Positions 1 to 7,705 of a stretch of 64,000 bases of DNA are shown here, one piece after another. Origin of the DNA: an uncultured Prevotellaceae bacterium (GTDB taxonomy: Bacteria > Bacteroidota > Bacteroidia > Bacteroidales > Bacteroidaceae); NCBI GenBank assembly GCA_902770195.1, contig CACXSA010000003.1, forward strand, positions 38,675-102,674, in the 5' to 3' direction. Under the pieces are notes generated by a model, which did not search any database, was not told the origin of the DNA, and saw only the letters and a program-made list of their open reading frames with translations. The position numbers and the translations under genes were made by a program. The number at the start of each line of letters is the position of its first letter. Positions within the stretch are counted from its first letter, which is position 1.

Positions 1-272
1 GCATCAAGCTGAAATATCGTTGGAATTTCCATCAGGACATGCAGCATTACAACCAGCGTTATGCCGTGATAGGATTCGACCATGCTTTCTTCATGCTGAA
101 GGGACTCCACATGTATGGCGATCATTTCACGGGTGCCGCAGGCATGGTAGGCTATACTCCCTTGCAGAATCCCCTTCGGTTTGAACGCATAGGAAATGGC
201 GGGTTGCAGAACAGGGCCGTCATGTTTGTACACTATACACCGGAAAACAAGGTGGAAACCATCAATTATTAA
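1..272 (+). CDS. C-terminal end of a periplasmic-binding-fold protein (partial)
   Basis: The reading frame is open from the left edge of the window (first full codon at base 3) to the TAA at 270-272, so only the last 89 residues are present. The tail contains 'FVHYTPE' and a 'FERIGNGG' stretch. These recall the C-terminal part of Bacteroidales lipoproteins that combine LysM repeats with a type-1 periplasmic-binding (branched-amino-acid-receptor) fold; that match is from memory and is moderate at best. The next gene, an outer-membrane beta-barrel protein, starts 3 bp after the stop codon, so the two are almost surely cotranscribed and may both act in the envelope. Confidence 0.5.
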   Translation, partial: IKLKYRWNFHQDMQHYNQRYAVIGFDHAFFMLKGLHMYGDHFTGAAGMVGYTPLQNPLRFERIGNGGLQNRAVMFVHYTPENKVETINY

Positions 273-275
273 GGA

Positions 276-1046
276 ATGAAGATGAAGCGGTTTTATATTT
301 TATTTTTCATTTCTCATTTCTCTTTTCTCATCTCTCATGCTCAGGTGGGTGAGTATCGTACCGACTTTGCTGTAGGAGTCAATGCCGGCTATATGATAAG
401 TAGCATCGGTTTTGTACCTGAGGTTCCTCAGAACAAGTTGGGTGGTATGACGGGTGGTCTGACCGTTCGCTATACCTGCGAAAAATACTTCAAGAGCATC
501 TGTGCCATTGTGGCCGAGTTGAACTTTGCCCAGACAGGATGGAAAGAAAACATCATGGACATGGACAACCAGCCCGTATTTTATGTTGGTGACGAGGCGA
601 AAGCTAATCCCCTGTCCTATGAGCGTAAGATGACCTATGTGCAATTTCCGCTGATGGCACGATTAGGGTGGGGACGTGAGCGTAAGGGTTTGCAAGGCTT
701 CGTTCAGTTAGGTCCGCAAATGGGTTTCTTCCTCAGCGAGTCAACGAATACGAATGTAGAGCAGGGAAAGCCCACTCAGACTACACGATCCTCTAAGGTC
801 GTGGCACAGGATACAATGTCCGTAGAGCGTAAGTTTGACTACGGAATAGTCTTTGGAGGCGGACTTGAATTCTCACATCCCAAAGTGGGGCATTTTATCG
901 TGGAAGGCCGTTACTATTATGGCTTGGGAGATATCTTTAAGAACTCGAAGAGCGATTTCTTCGGGCGTTCTAACTTCGGACAGATTGTCATCAAGGCTAC
1001 CTATCTGTTTGATATCGTTAAGACGAAAAATCCTAAAATTAAATAA
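276..1046 (+). CDS. Outer-membrane beta-barrel protein (PorT-like family)
   Basis: A 256-residue protein with an N-terminal signal peptide (about residues 1-22, ending S-H-A-Q) followed by alternating hydrophobic/polar strands typical of a small outer-membrane barrel. It ends with an aromatic-rich strand near 'ATYLFDIV'. The layout fits the Bacteroidetes outer-membrane beta-barrel / PorT-like family. Start could be ATG 276 or ATG 282, two codons apart; the signal peptide fits both. The hydrophobic core of the signal peptide is encoded by a TCATTTC-type simple repeat (about 305-339), giving repeated 'ISHFSFLISH'. The preceding gene is 3 bp away. The exact function of this barrel is not recognisable. 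Confidence 0.75.
   Translation: MKMKRFYILFFISHFSFLISHAQVGEYRTDFAVGVNAGYMISSIGFVPEVPQNKLGGMTGGLTVRYTCEKYFKSICAIVAELNFAQTGWKENIMDMDNQPVFYVGDEAKANPLSYERKMTYVQFPLMARLGWGRERKGLQGFVQLGPQMGFFLSESTNTNVEQGKPTQTTRSSKVVAQDTMSVERKFDYGIVFGGGLEFSHPKVGHFIVEGRYYYGLGDIFKNSKSDFFGRSNFGQIVIKATYLFDIVKTKNPKIK
305..339 (+). repeat. TCATTTC-type simple repeat inside a signal-peptide coding region
   Basis: Short units related to TCATTTC/TCTCATC run head to tail through the part of the gene that encodes the hydrophobic core of the signal peptide. The same kind of repeat is found at 4011-4041 and 4139-4175. Confidence 0.6.
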
Positions 1047-1054
1047 TTATTATT

Positions 1055-2584
1055 ATGTTTGAAAATCAACCGAAAGGACTTTTTGCGTTGGCATTGGCCA
1101 ATACTGGCGAGCGTTTTGGGTACTACACCATGCTGGCCGTCTTTGCATTGTTTTTGAGAGCTAACTATGGTTTGTCTCCTGCTCTGGCAGGCACCATCTA
1201 TAGTGCGTTCCTCATGTTAGTTTATTTCTTCCCACTCATTGGTGGCATCATGGCCGATAAATTCGGCTTTGGACGTATGGTGACAACGGGCATCATCATT
1301 ATGTTTGCAGGCTATTTGCTGTTGTCTGTCCCCCTGGGAGGCGACACCGTAGCCCTCGTAGTAATGCTGGCTGCCCTGTTGCTCATAGGCTTTGGCACGG
1401 GCTTGTTCAAGGGAAACCTGCAAGTGATGGTGGGCGATTTGTATAATGATCCTCAGTATAAGGACAAGCGCGATTCCGGCTTCTCCATATTCTACATGGC
1501 TATTAATATTGGTGCTTTGTTTGCTCCTACTGCCGCCATTAAGATTAAGGAGTATGCTGAGACCTCGTTAGGCTATTCCAGCAACGATGCCTATCACTTC
1601 TCGTTTGCTGTAGCTTGTGCATCGCTGATTCTTTCTATAGCTATCTACTACGTTTTCCGTAGCACCTTCCGCCATACCGAGGGTGGCAGTAAGAAGACTA
1701 AGGCTGCTGAAGCTGCACCTGTTGAGGAACTCTCCAAAGAGGAAACAAAACAGCGCATCGTGGCACTCTGTCTCGTGTTTGCCGTCGTCATATTCTTCTG
1801 GATGGCTTTCCACCAGAACGGACTCTCGCTGACCTATTTTGCCGATGAGTTTACTGCCAACAGTGCTTCTGGCGTTCAGGCCATGTGCTTTAATGTGTGG
1901 AATCTGGTAGCGGTAATCTTCATTGTTTATGCGGGTTTCTCGCTGTTCCAGTCGAAGACAAGTAACGGTAAAATCATCTCTCTCATCGTGATAGCTGCTG
2001 CTTTGGCTTTCCTCTTCTTTGAGTATGATGGCGAAAAGGTAGTGGCGGTTTCCGCTCCTATCTTCCAGCAGTTCAACCCCTTCTATGTGGTAGCCCTCAC
2101 TCCGGTGTCAATGGCTATCTTTGGGTCATTGGCAGCAAAGGGTAAAGAACCCTCTGCACCTCGAAAGATTGCTTATGGTATGATTGTGGCTGCTGTGGCT
2201 TATGCCCTGATGGCCTTTGGCTCTTTCGGACTTCCCATGCCTCAGACCGAGATGGGACCTGACGGAAATCCTGTGGCTGTCCATGTGGCTGATGTAACGC
2301 CCAACCTGCTTATCTCTGTCTATCTTGTATTGACTTTTGGCGAGCTGTTGTTGTCGCCTATGGGCATCTCGTTTGTGTCGAAGGTGGCTCCTCCCAAGTA
2401 CAAGGGAATGATGATGGGCGGCTGGTTTGTTGCTACGGCTATCGGCAACCAGTTGGTGGTTGTTGGCGGTTTGTTGTGGGGGGCTGTTCCCCTTTGGATC
2501 TGCTGGAGCGTATTCCTGGCCGTCTGTCTCATAGCCGCTGTATTCATGTTTGCCATGATGAAGCGCCTTGAGAAGGTTTGCTAG
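1055..2584 (+). CDS. Proton-dependent oligopeptide transporter (POT family)
   Basis: A 509-residue membrane protein with about 12-14 hydrophobic segments. The N-terminus carries 'NTGERFGYY' (residues 16-24), the helix-1 signature of POT/PTR proteins, which import di- and tripeptides with protons across the inner membrane. In the textbook motif (ExxERFxYY) the first position is Glu; here it is Asn16, a change I remember as common in Bacteroidetes peptide transporters. A charged loop with many Lys/Glu (around residues 210-235) separates the two halves. The gene follows the barrel-protein gene by 8 bp and is followed by nhaC, 26 bp away, in the same direction. Confidence 0.88.
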   Translation: MFENQPKGLFALALANTGERFGYYTMLAVFALFLRANYGLSPALAGTIYSAFLMLVYFFPLIGGIMADKFGFGRMVTTGIIIMFAGYLLLSVPLGGDTVALVVMLAALLLIGFGTGLFKGNLQVMVGDLYNDPQYKDKRDSGFSIFYMAINIGALFAPTAAIKIKEYAETSLGYSSNDAYHFSFAVACASLILSIAIYYVFRSTFRHTEGGSKKTKAAEAAPVEELSKEETKQRIVALCLVFAVVIFFWMAFHQNGLSLTYFADEFTANSASGVQAMCFNVWNLVAVIFIVYAGFSLFQSKTSNGKIISLIVIAAALAFLFFEYDGEKVVAVSAPIFQQFNPFYVVALTPVSMAIFGSLAAKGKEPSAPRKIAYGMIVAAVAYALMAFGSFGLPMPQTEMGPDGNPVAVHVADVTPNLLISVYLVLTFGELLLSPMGISFVSKVAPPKYKGMMMGGWFVATAIGNQLVVVGGLLWGAVPLWICWSVFLAVCLIAAVFMFAMMKRLEKVC

Positions 2585-2610
2585 TCATATCATATTATTA
2601 TAGGTAAGAA

Positions 2611-4020
2611 GTGAGCTTCATCCCATTTCTGGTATTAATCCTACTCATCACGTGTTGCGTTGCCGTCTTCGGTAACGCAACATTGGATGGTGCCTCACAG
2701 GTTTCGCTGTTGATAGCCTCGGCAGTCAGCGTGCTGGTAGGTCATTTTACGAAACGCTTGGAATGGGAGAACCTGGAACGTGAATTTTCTGAAAAGATAG
2801 CCAGTTGCACGCCGGCCATCATTATCCTTCTGCTCATTGGCGCCATTGGTGGCACGTGGATGGTGTCGGGTATCGTGCCTACCATGATTTACTATGGTAT
2901 GCAGATTATCCGTCCTGAGGTTTTCCTGGTCAGCAGTAGCGTGCTGTGTGCATTGGTCAGCCTGATGATAGGCTCTTCATGGACTACGGTTGCTACGATA
3001 GGTGTGGCACTGATGGGCATTGGCAAGGCGCACGGATTTGATGATGGTTGGATAGCAGGCTCCATTATCACAGGAGCTTACTTTGGAGATAAACTGTCTC
3101 CGCTTTCCGATACTACCGTGTTGGCATCCAGCGTCTCTGGAACGCCTCTCTTCACACATATCCATTATATGTTTTATACCACGGTGCCTACGTTCTGCAT
3201 ATCCACCGTCATCTTTCTCATTGCGGGTCTTACGATGGACGTGTCGGGACAAGGCAATGTGACGGAGTTCATGGAGGGATTACAGCACACCTTTGTCATT
3301 TCTCCCTGGCTGATGCTGGTCCCAGTGTTGACGGGAGTCATGATAGCCCGTCGTTTGCCGTCTATGGTGGTGTTGTTTATGGCTATCCTTCTGGCGGTCA
3401 TCGTTGGAGTAGTGGTACAACCCGAACTGGTTGCCGGCATAGCAGGCAATGCAGGGTTCGTAGGATTATACGAAGGCATGATGCGTGTTTGTTATGGCAG
3501 TAACGATATTGAGACGGGCAATACGATGCTCAACGAATTGGTTCACACCAGTGGCATGAATGGCATGATGCCTACCATCTGGCTTATTATCTGTGCCCAG
3601 ACGTTCGGTGGTGCCATCACAGCCACAGGTCAGTTGCAGGACCTCATGCGTCACGTCCTCCGCTTTGCACATGGTACGGTGTCTCTTGTGGCATCTACGG
3701 TGGGGACGGCCTGCTTCTGTAATATCGCCACAGCCGACCAGTATCTCTCTATCATGCTCTCCAGCTCCATGTTCAAGGAGACGTATCGCAAACGGGGATA
3801 TGAGTCTCGCCTGTTGAGCCGTTCGTGTGAGGACGGAGCTACTGTGACCTCTGTCCTTGTTCCGTGGAACACCTGTGGATTGACGCAGAGCACGGTACTT
3901 GGCGTTGCCACGCTGACTTATCTTCCTTATTGCTTCTTCAACTATCTCTCTCCCCTGATGAGCATCTTTGTGGCCTCTGTGGGATGGAAAATATATAAAA
4001 ACAGATTGTTTAATGAGTAA
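2611..4020 (+). CDS. nhaC: Na+/H+ antiporter NhaC family
   Basis: A 469-residue polytopic membrane protein. The family signature 'GAYFGDKLSPLSDTT' lies near residues 152-166, and 'SCEDGATVTSVLVPWNTCG' near residues 408-426 also fits NhaC, which exchanges Na+ for H+ (or malate/lactate in some relatives). The start is GTG at 2611, preceded by a purine-rich TAGGTAAGAA that could serve as ribosome binding site; no in-frame ATG lies nearby upstream. The last codons and the stop lie inside a TAATGAG simple repeat that continues downstream. It is probably cotranscribed with the peptide transporter. Confidence 0.88.
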   Translation: MSFIPFLVLILLITCCVAVFGNATLDGASQVSLLIASAVSVLVGHFTKRLEWENLEREFSEKIASCTPAIIILLLIGAIGGTWMVSGIVPTMIYYGMQIIRPEVFLVSSSVLCALVSLMIGSSWTTVATIGVALMGIGKAHGFDDGWIAGSIITGAYFGDKLSPLSDTTVLASSVSGTPLFTHIHYMFYTTVPTFCISTVIFLIAGLTMDVSGQGNVTEFMEGLQHTFVISPWLMLVPVLTGVMIARRLPSMVVLFMAILLAVIVGVVVQPELVAGIAGNAGFVGLYEGMMRVCYGSNDIETGNTMLNELVHTSGMNGMMPTIWLIICAQTFGGAITATGQLQDLMRHVLRFAHGTVSLVASTVGTACFCNIATADQYLSIMLSSSMFKETYRKRGYESRLLSRSCEDGATVTSVLVPWNTCGLTQSTVLGVATLTYLPYCFFNYLSPLMSIFVASVGWKIYKNRLFNE

Positions 4021-4175
4021 TTAGTAATGAGTAATTATGATTACACTTTTGGGCAGTATTTTTCGTAGGGCTTGCGGGCTGTGCTTGCAAATACATCGTG
4101 CTTACATGCTTTGCTTGCTACATCGGGCTTGCATGGTTATCATAATTACTCATTTCTCATTACTCATTACTCATT
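4011..4175. repeat. Inverted simple repeats flanking a short tandem repeat at a gene junction
   Basis: The left arm (4011-4041) is made of TAATGAGTAAT units and includes the last codons of nhaC. The right arm (4139-4175) is its reverse complement (ATTACTCATT units) and encodes part of the next gene's signal peptide. Between them lie two related 15-mers (CATCGTGCTTACATG at 4095-4109 and CATCGGGCTTGCATG at 4121-4135). The arms could pair in single strands across a loop of about 97 nt. Confidence 0.7.
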
Positions 4176-5086
4176 CAGCGTCCGCCCAGTCGCTGACAAT
4201 GGTTGAGTTGAACTGCGAGAACATGTTCGACTGTAAGCACGACTCCCTGAAACAGGACACAGAGTGGTTGCCTGACGGACCAAGGCAGTGGACACCGGCC
4301 CGCTATTGGCGCAAGTTGAACTCTATCGGTCAGGTTATTCTTTCCTGTCAACAAGAGGGTGTGCCCGATTTGGTCGCTCTGGTGGAGGTGGAGAACGACT
4401 CGTGCCTTTTCGATTTAACCCGGCGCTCGCTGTTGCGTAATGCTGGTTACGACTATCTGATGACCAACTCGCCCGATGTTCGCGGCATTGATGTGGCACT
4501 GCTCTATCAGCCTTTTTCTTTCCGTCCCATCTGCTATGACTGTCTCTATGTCAAACCTTTGGAAGGCATGCGTCCCACACGTGACATCCTTTATGTTCAG
4601 GGTGAAACGGTGAAGGGTGATACGCTGCATGTCTTCGTGGTTCATGCCCCCAGTCGTTTTGGAGGTGAGAAAGCTACACGTCCCAACCGTCGTGTCGTGA
4701 TGGAACGTCTTGTCGAGACCATCAGCCAGCTGTCACAAGGTGCCAAAGTCATCGTGGCAGGCGACTTCAACGACTATGCCAACAGCCCCTCCCTTCTGTT
4801 CTTGGAGGAAAACGGATTGCACAACATCACCAGCAAAGCCAAAGGCTCTCATGGTGCAGAGGGCACCTATCGCTACGAAGGACGGTGGAAGAGCATTGAC
4901 CACGTATTGGTAAGTACAGCACTCACTGATTTCGTTCTACAAACCTCTGTCAACGATGCCCCCTTCCTGTTGGAAGAAGACAAGAAAAACGGAGGAGTGA
5001 AACCTCTCCGCACCTTCAACGGCTTGCACTACCAGCGTGGCTTCAGCGACCATCTTCCCTTGGTCGTCCGTTTCAATAATCCATGA
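4133..5086 (+). CDS. Secreted endonuclease/exonuclease/phosphatase family protein
   Basis: From ATG 4133 the product is 317 residues with a signal peptide (hydrophobic 'MVIIITHFSLLITH' then S-A-S-A-Q). The open frame extends upstream to ATG 4037, but that extension is encoded by the inverted-repeat element at 4011-4175 and would spoil the signal peptide, so 4133 is preferred. Catalytic motifs of the EEP fold are visible: 'ELNCENMFD', 'VALVEVEND' (metal-binding Glu), 'AGDFND', 'SIDHVLVS' and 'FSDHLPLV' (Asp-His). Such proteins cleave phosphodiester or phosphomonoester bonds. Substrate is not deducible; the export signal suggests periplasmic or extracellular nucleic acid or nucleotides. Confidence 0.82.
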   Translation: MVIIITHFSLLITHSASAQSLTMVELNCENMFDCKHDSLKQDTEWLPDGPRQWTPARYWRKLNSIGQVILSCQQEGVPDLVALVEVENDSCLFDLTRRSLLRNAGYDYLMTNSPDVRGIDVALLYQPFSFRPICYDCLYVKPLEGMRPTRDILYVQGETVKGDTLHVFVVHAPSRFGGEKATRPNRRVVMERLVETISQLSQGAKVIVAGDFNDYANSPSLLFLEENGLHNITSKAKGSHGAEGTYRYEGRWKSIDHVLVSTALTDFVLQTSVNDAPFLLEEDKKNGGVKPLRTFNGLHYQRGFSDHLPLVVRFNNP

Positions 5087-5104
5087 TAGTTTTTGATGAA
5101 TATA

Positions 5105-5136
5105 TTTGGAAGTTTGAAAAGAAACTCCTATCTTTG
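5105..5136 (+). promoter_or_regulatory. Bacteroidales-type promoter for the ion channel gene
   Basis: TTTG at 5105-5108 and TATCTTTG at 5129-5136 with a 20-bp spacer match the Bacteroidetes -33/-7 consensus. Expected transcription start near 5143, about 55 nt before the channel start codon. Confidence 0.75.
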
Positions 5137-5197
5137 CCCTGAAAATTGTAGGATTCGTAGAATTCCGACGTGACAAAGAGACTGAAAATCGATAACT

Positions 5198-5995
5198 ATG
5201 ACAATAAGGGAACATATCAAGGAACTGGTAGATACAAGGAAAGACAACTTGTATTCGAGAATCTATGACTGGATAATGCTGTCAGCCATCGTGATAGGTA
5301 TTATACCTTTAATGTTCAGGGAGCGCCAAAGGCTTTTCTGGTATTTTGACATCATCTCTGGAATATGCTACATGATAGATTACATCTTGAGATGGATGAC
5401 GGCAGACTTGTCGTCAAAGCACAACCGTATGACGGCATTCTTGCTTTATCCCTTTACGCCAATGGCTATTATTGACTTGTTGTCTATCTTGCCGACTTTC
5501 AATATGCTCAGTTCCACCTTCAAGGTTGTCCGTGTGTCGCGACTGCTCAGACTGCTGAGGGTTATCAAAGTTGTACGATACTACGAGCCGTTGGTTATCA
5601 TTCTTTCCGTGGTACGACGCCAAGGGCGGATACTATGGACTGTATTTTCATTGGCAATTTTCTATATCTTCATTACAGCACTTATCATGTTTAATGCCGA
5701 AGAGGAGGTCAATCCGGAAACGGGACAGTACCTCTTCACCTCCTTCTTCGATGCATTCTACTGGGCTGCCTGCACGCTAACAACGGTAGGCTATGGAGAT
5801 TTATACCCGATATCAAACGTGGGACGCGTTATCAGCATCATCTCTTCGATGGTGGGTATAGCCATAATAGCCCTGCCGTCAGGTATTGTGACAGCGGGCT
5901 ATATTGACGAGTTGAGAAGCCGCAAAGATGCTAAGAAAGCCAAAAAGGCCAAAAGGGTAAAAGAGGCAAACGAGGCTAATAATGTTATGCCTTAA
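5198..5995 (+). CDS. Voltage-gated potassium channel-like ion transporter
   Basis: A 265-residue protein with six hydrophobic segments. Segment four is the arginine-rich voltage sensor ('RVSRLLRLLRVIKVVRYY', about residues 110-127), and the pore loop carries the K+ selectivity filter 'TTVGYGD' (about residues 195-201). This is the Kv-type plan in a single subunit, expected to form tetramers in the inner membrane. The C-terminal tail (from about residue 240) is a Lys/Ala-rich repeat encoded by GCCAAAAAG-like units, with no recognised regulatory domain. It has its own promoter upstream. Its 3' end overlaps the convergent MFS gene by 11 bp. Confidence 0.88.
   Translation: MTIREHIKELVDTRKDNLYSRIYDWIMLSAIVIGIIPLMFRERQRLFWYFDIISGICYMIDYILRWMTADLSSKHNRMTAFLLYPFTPMAIIDLLSILPTFNMLSSTFKVVRVSRLLRLLRVIKVVRYYEPLVIILSVVRRQGRILWTVFSLAIFYIFITALIMFNAEEEVNPETGQYLFTSFFDAFYWAACTLTTVGYGDLYPISNVGRVISIISSMVGIAIIALPSGIVTAGYIDELRSRKDAKKAKKAKRVKEANEANNVMP
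5928..5981 (+). repeat. Simple repeat encoding a Lys/Ala-rich channel tail
   Basis: Units close to GCYAARAAG follow each other and encode a basic tail of K-A-K, K-A-N and E-A-N triplets at the C-terminus of the channel. Confidence 0.55.
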
Positions 5996-7607
5996 TGTTT
6001 GGCTCTTCCAATCCGATACCTTTCTTCTTGTCAACAACCTTCAGCAGCAAGCCGAGCAGGAGGGCTGCTACACCCAGTGAGGCCAACATGACCAGCGGAG
6101 CGGTATAGTCAAACTGTGTAGGGTCGGTGACACCAGGATTTGTGGCGTCAAGCACCTTACCGATGAGCAGGGGGAACAGCCACAGACCAATGTTCTGAAT
6201 CCAGAATATCAGGGCATAGGCAGAACCAATGACCTTGGCATCAACGAGCTTGGGAACGGAGGGCCACAACGAAGCGGGTACTAAGGAGAAGGATGCTCCC
6301 AGAACCAGGATGGTGGTATAGGCAATGATGATTCCTCCAACAGCATTTCCCTTGAACATGGGCAATACGAAGGCGAAGGTCAGGTGACAACCGATGAGCA
6401 GCAGTGAGCCCAATACCAGCATGGTAGCAGCCTTGCCGTGATGGTCGAGATAGCTTCCCAGAATAGGAGTGATAAGCACTGCCAACAGAGGGAACACGGC
6501 AAAGATAGACTCTGCCGACTGGCGCATGAAGCCCATATAGCAATAGGTGATAAGTGCTATGACGGACATGGCCAGAAGACCGTACTTCGTGGCGCTTTTC
6601 TTCTGGAAGTTAGAGGCAAAGCCAGTGGCTGCAACAATAAGCATGATGACATACTGAATGATGGTTACGTCGGGCTTTGCCCAGAAAGAGTCTGCCTCGG
6701 GAGGGGTCAGCGTCAGGTTGCACTGTAACATGTTAACAGCATACTTCTGGAAGGGGAAGATGGCTGAATAGTAAAGCACGCAAAGCAGGGCTACAATCCA
6801 GAAACCACTGTCGCTGAGAATCTTGCCGATATCCGATACCTTGAAGGGATCGTCCTTCTCCTCAGCCTCACCGGTCTGTGCGTCAAGTTTCTGATCCATG
6901 AAGAAATAGACAATGGTCATGATGAGGGCAATGCACATCAGCACAACGCCAAAGGCTACGGAACGGCTTACGCTGACCTCGCCACCCAGACGGGCAAAGA
7001 AGGGCGAGAAAATCATACAGGTGGCAACACCCAGTCGGGCCAATGCCATCTCGGAACCCATTGCCAGTGCCATTTCACGTCCCTTGAACCACTTCACGAT
7101 TCCTCTGGACACGGTAATGCCAGCCATCTCACAACCACAACCGAAAATCATAAAGCCACAGGCAGCAAACTTGGCAGAGGCAGGCATGCCCTCGTAGAAT
7201 GGAGAAACACCTAGTTCGTCGAAGCCAGGGATGTAGTTGAGGTTGTTGTTAAACCATGTCTCCAAGCTACTGCCAATGAAGCCGTCGCTGACAGCATACC
7301 ATTTCACGCAGGCACCAACGAGCATGACAGCTGCGGAGAGGACTGCCGTGAAACGGACGCCCATCTTGTCGAGGATGATACCTGCGAAGATGAGGAAAAA
7401 TACGAATACGTTAAGGAATACCTCCGAGCCCTGCATGGTACCGAAGGCGGTAGAGTCCCAACCACGGGTTTCCTGCATGAGGTCTTTGATGGGTGAGAGA
7501 ATGTCCATAAAGATATATGAACAGAACATGGCCATAGCCAATAGCAGTAGTGCAGTCCAGCGCATAGCTGCTGAGTCTCTCAGTGTCTTTTGAATTGCTT
7601 GTGTCAT
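5985..7607 (-). CDS. Major facilitator superfamily transporter
   Basis: A 540-residue polytopic membrane protein with about 12 hydrophobic segments and the MFS loop motif 'GIILDKMGVRF' after helix two. A long loop between the halves holds 'DQKLDAQTGEAEEKDD'. An extra hydrophilic stretch after the first helices ('GSSLETWFNNNLNY') is probably periplasmic. I cannot assign a substrate. It lies 98 bp downstream of the peptidase gene in the same direction. The gap contains three regularly spaced palindromes, so expression may be separately controlled or the mRNA processed there. Its 3' end overlaps the convergent channel gene. Confidence 0.82.
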   Translation of the reverse strand: MTQAIQKTLRDSAAMRWTALLLLAMAMFCSYIFMDILSPIKDLMQETRGWDSTAFGTMQGSEVFLNVFVFFLIFAGIILDKMGVRFTAVLSAAVMLVGACVKWYAVSDGFIGSSLETWFNNNLNYIPGFDELGVSPFYEGMPASAKFAACGFMIFGCGCEMAGITVSRGIVKWFKGREMALAMGSEMALARLGVATCMIFSPFFARLGGEVSVSRSVAFGVVLMCIALIMTIVYFFMDQKLDAQTGEAEEKDDPFKVSDIGKILSDSGFWIVALLCVLYYSAIFPFQKYAVNMLQCNLTLTPPEADSFWAKPDVTIIQYVIMLIVAATGFASNFQKKSATKYGLLAMSVIALITYCYMGFMRQSAESIFAVFPLLAVLITPILGSYLDHHGKAATMLVLGSLLLIGCHLTFAFVLPMFKGNAVGGIIIAYTTILVLGASFSLVPASLWPSVPKLVDAKVIGSAYALIFWIQNIGLWLFPLLIGKVLDATNPGVTDPTQFDYTAPLVMLASLGVAALLLGLLLKVVDKKKGIGLEEPNIKA

Positions 7608-7641
7608 TATCTTTTCTTTTTAATTCTTTCTCTTTTTTTTA

Positions 7642-7700
7642 TTCCCACACTGGGAATGTTTTGTTCCCACGTTGGGAATATAATGTTCCCACGCTGGGAA
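7642..7700. repeat. Three 15-bp palindromes at an exact 22-bp period
   Basis: TTCCCAC(A/G)(C/T)TGGGAA-type palindromes start at 7642, 7664 and 7686, each 15 bp, so the period is exactly 22 bp (two helical turns). They lie between the peptidase stop codon and the start of the MFS transporter gene. Either repeated protein-binding sites or a repeat-family hairpin would fit. Confidence 0.85.
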
Positions 7701-7705
7701 TAAAT

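Noticed and set aside
4037-4132. Longer start of the EEP protein at 4037
   Set aside because: It would place 32 residues coded by the repeat element before a good signal peptide; ATG 4133 gives a normal export signal.
7642-7700. 22-bp-period palindromes as a CRISPR remnant
   Set aside because: Spacers would be only 7 bp and the units are palindromes; no cas genes.
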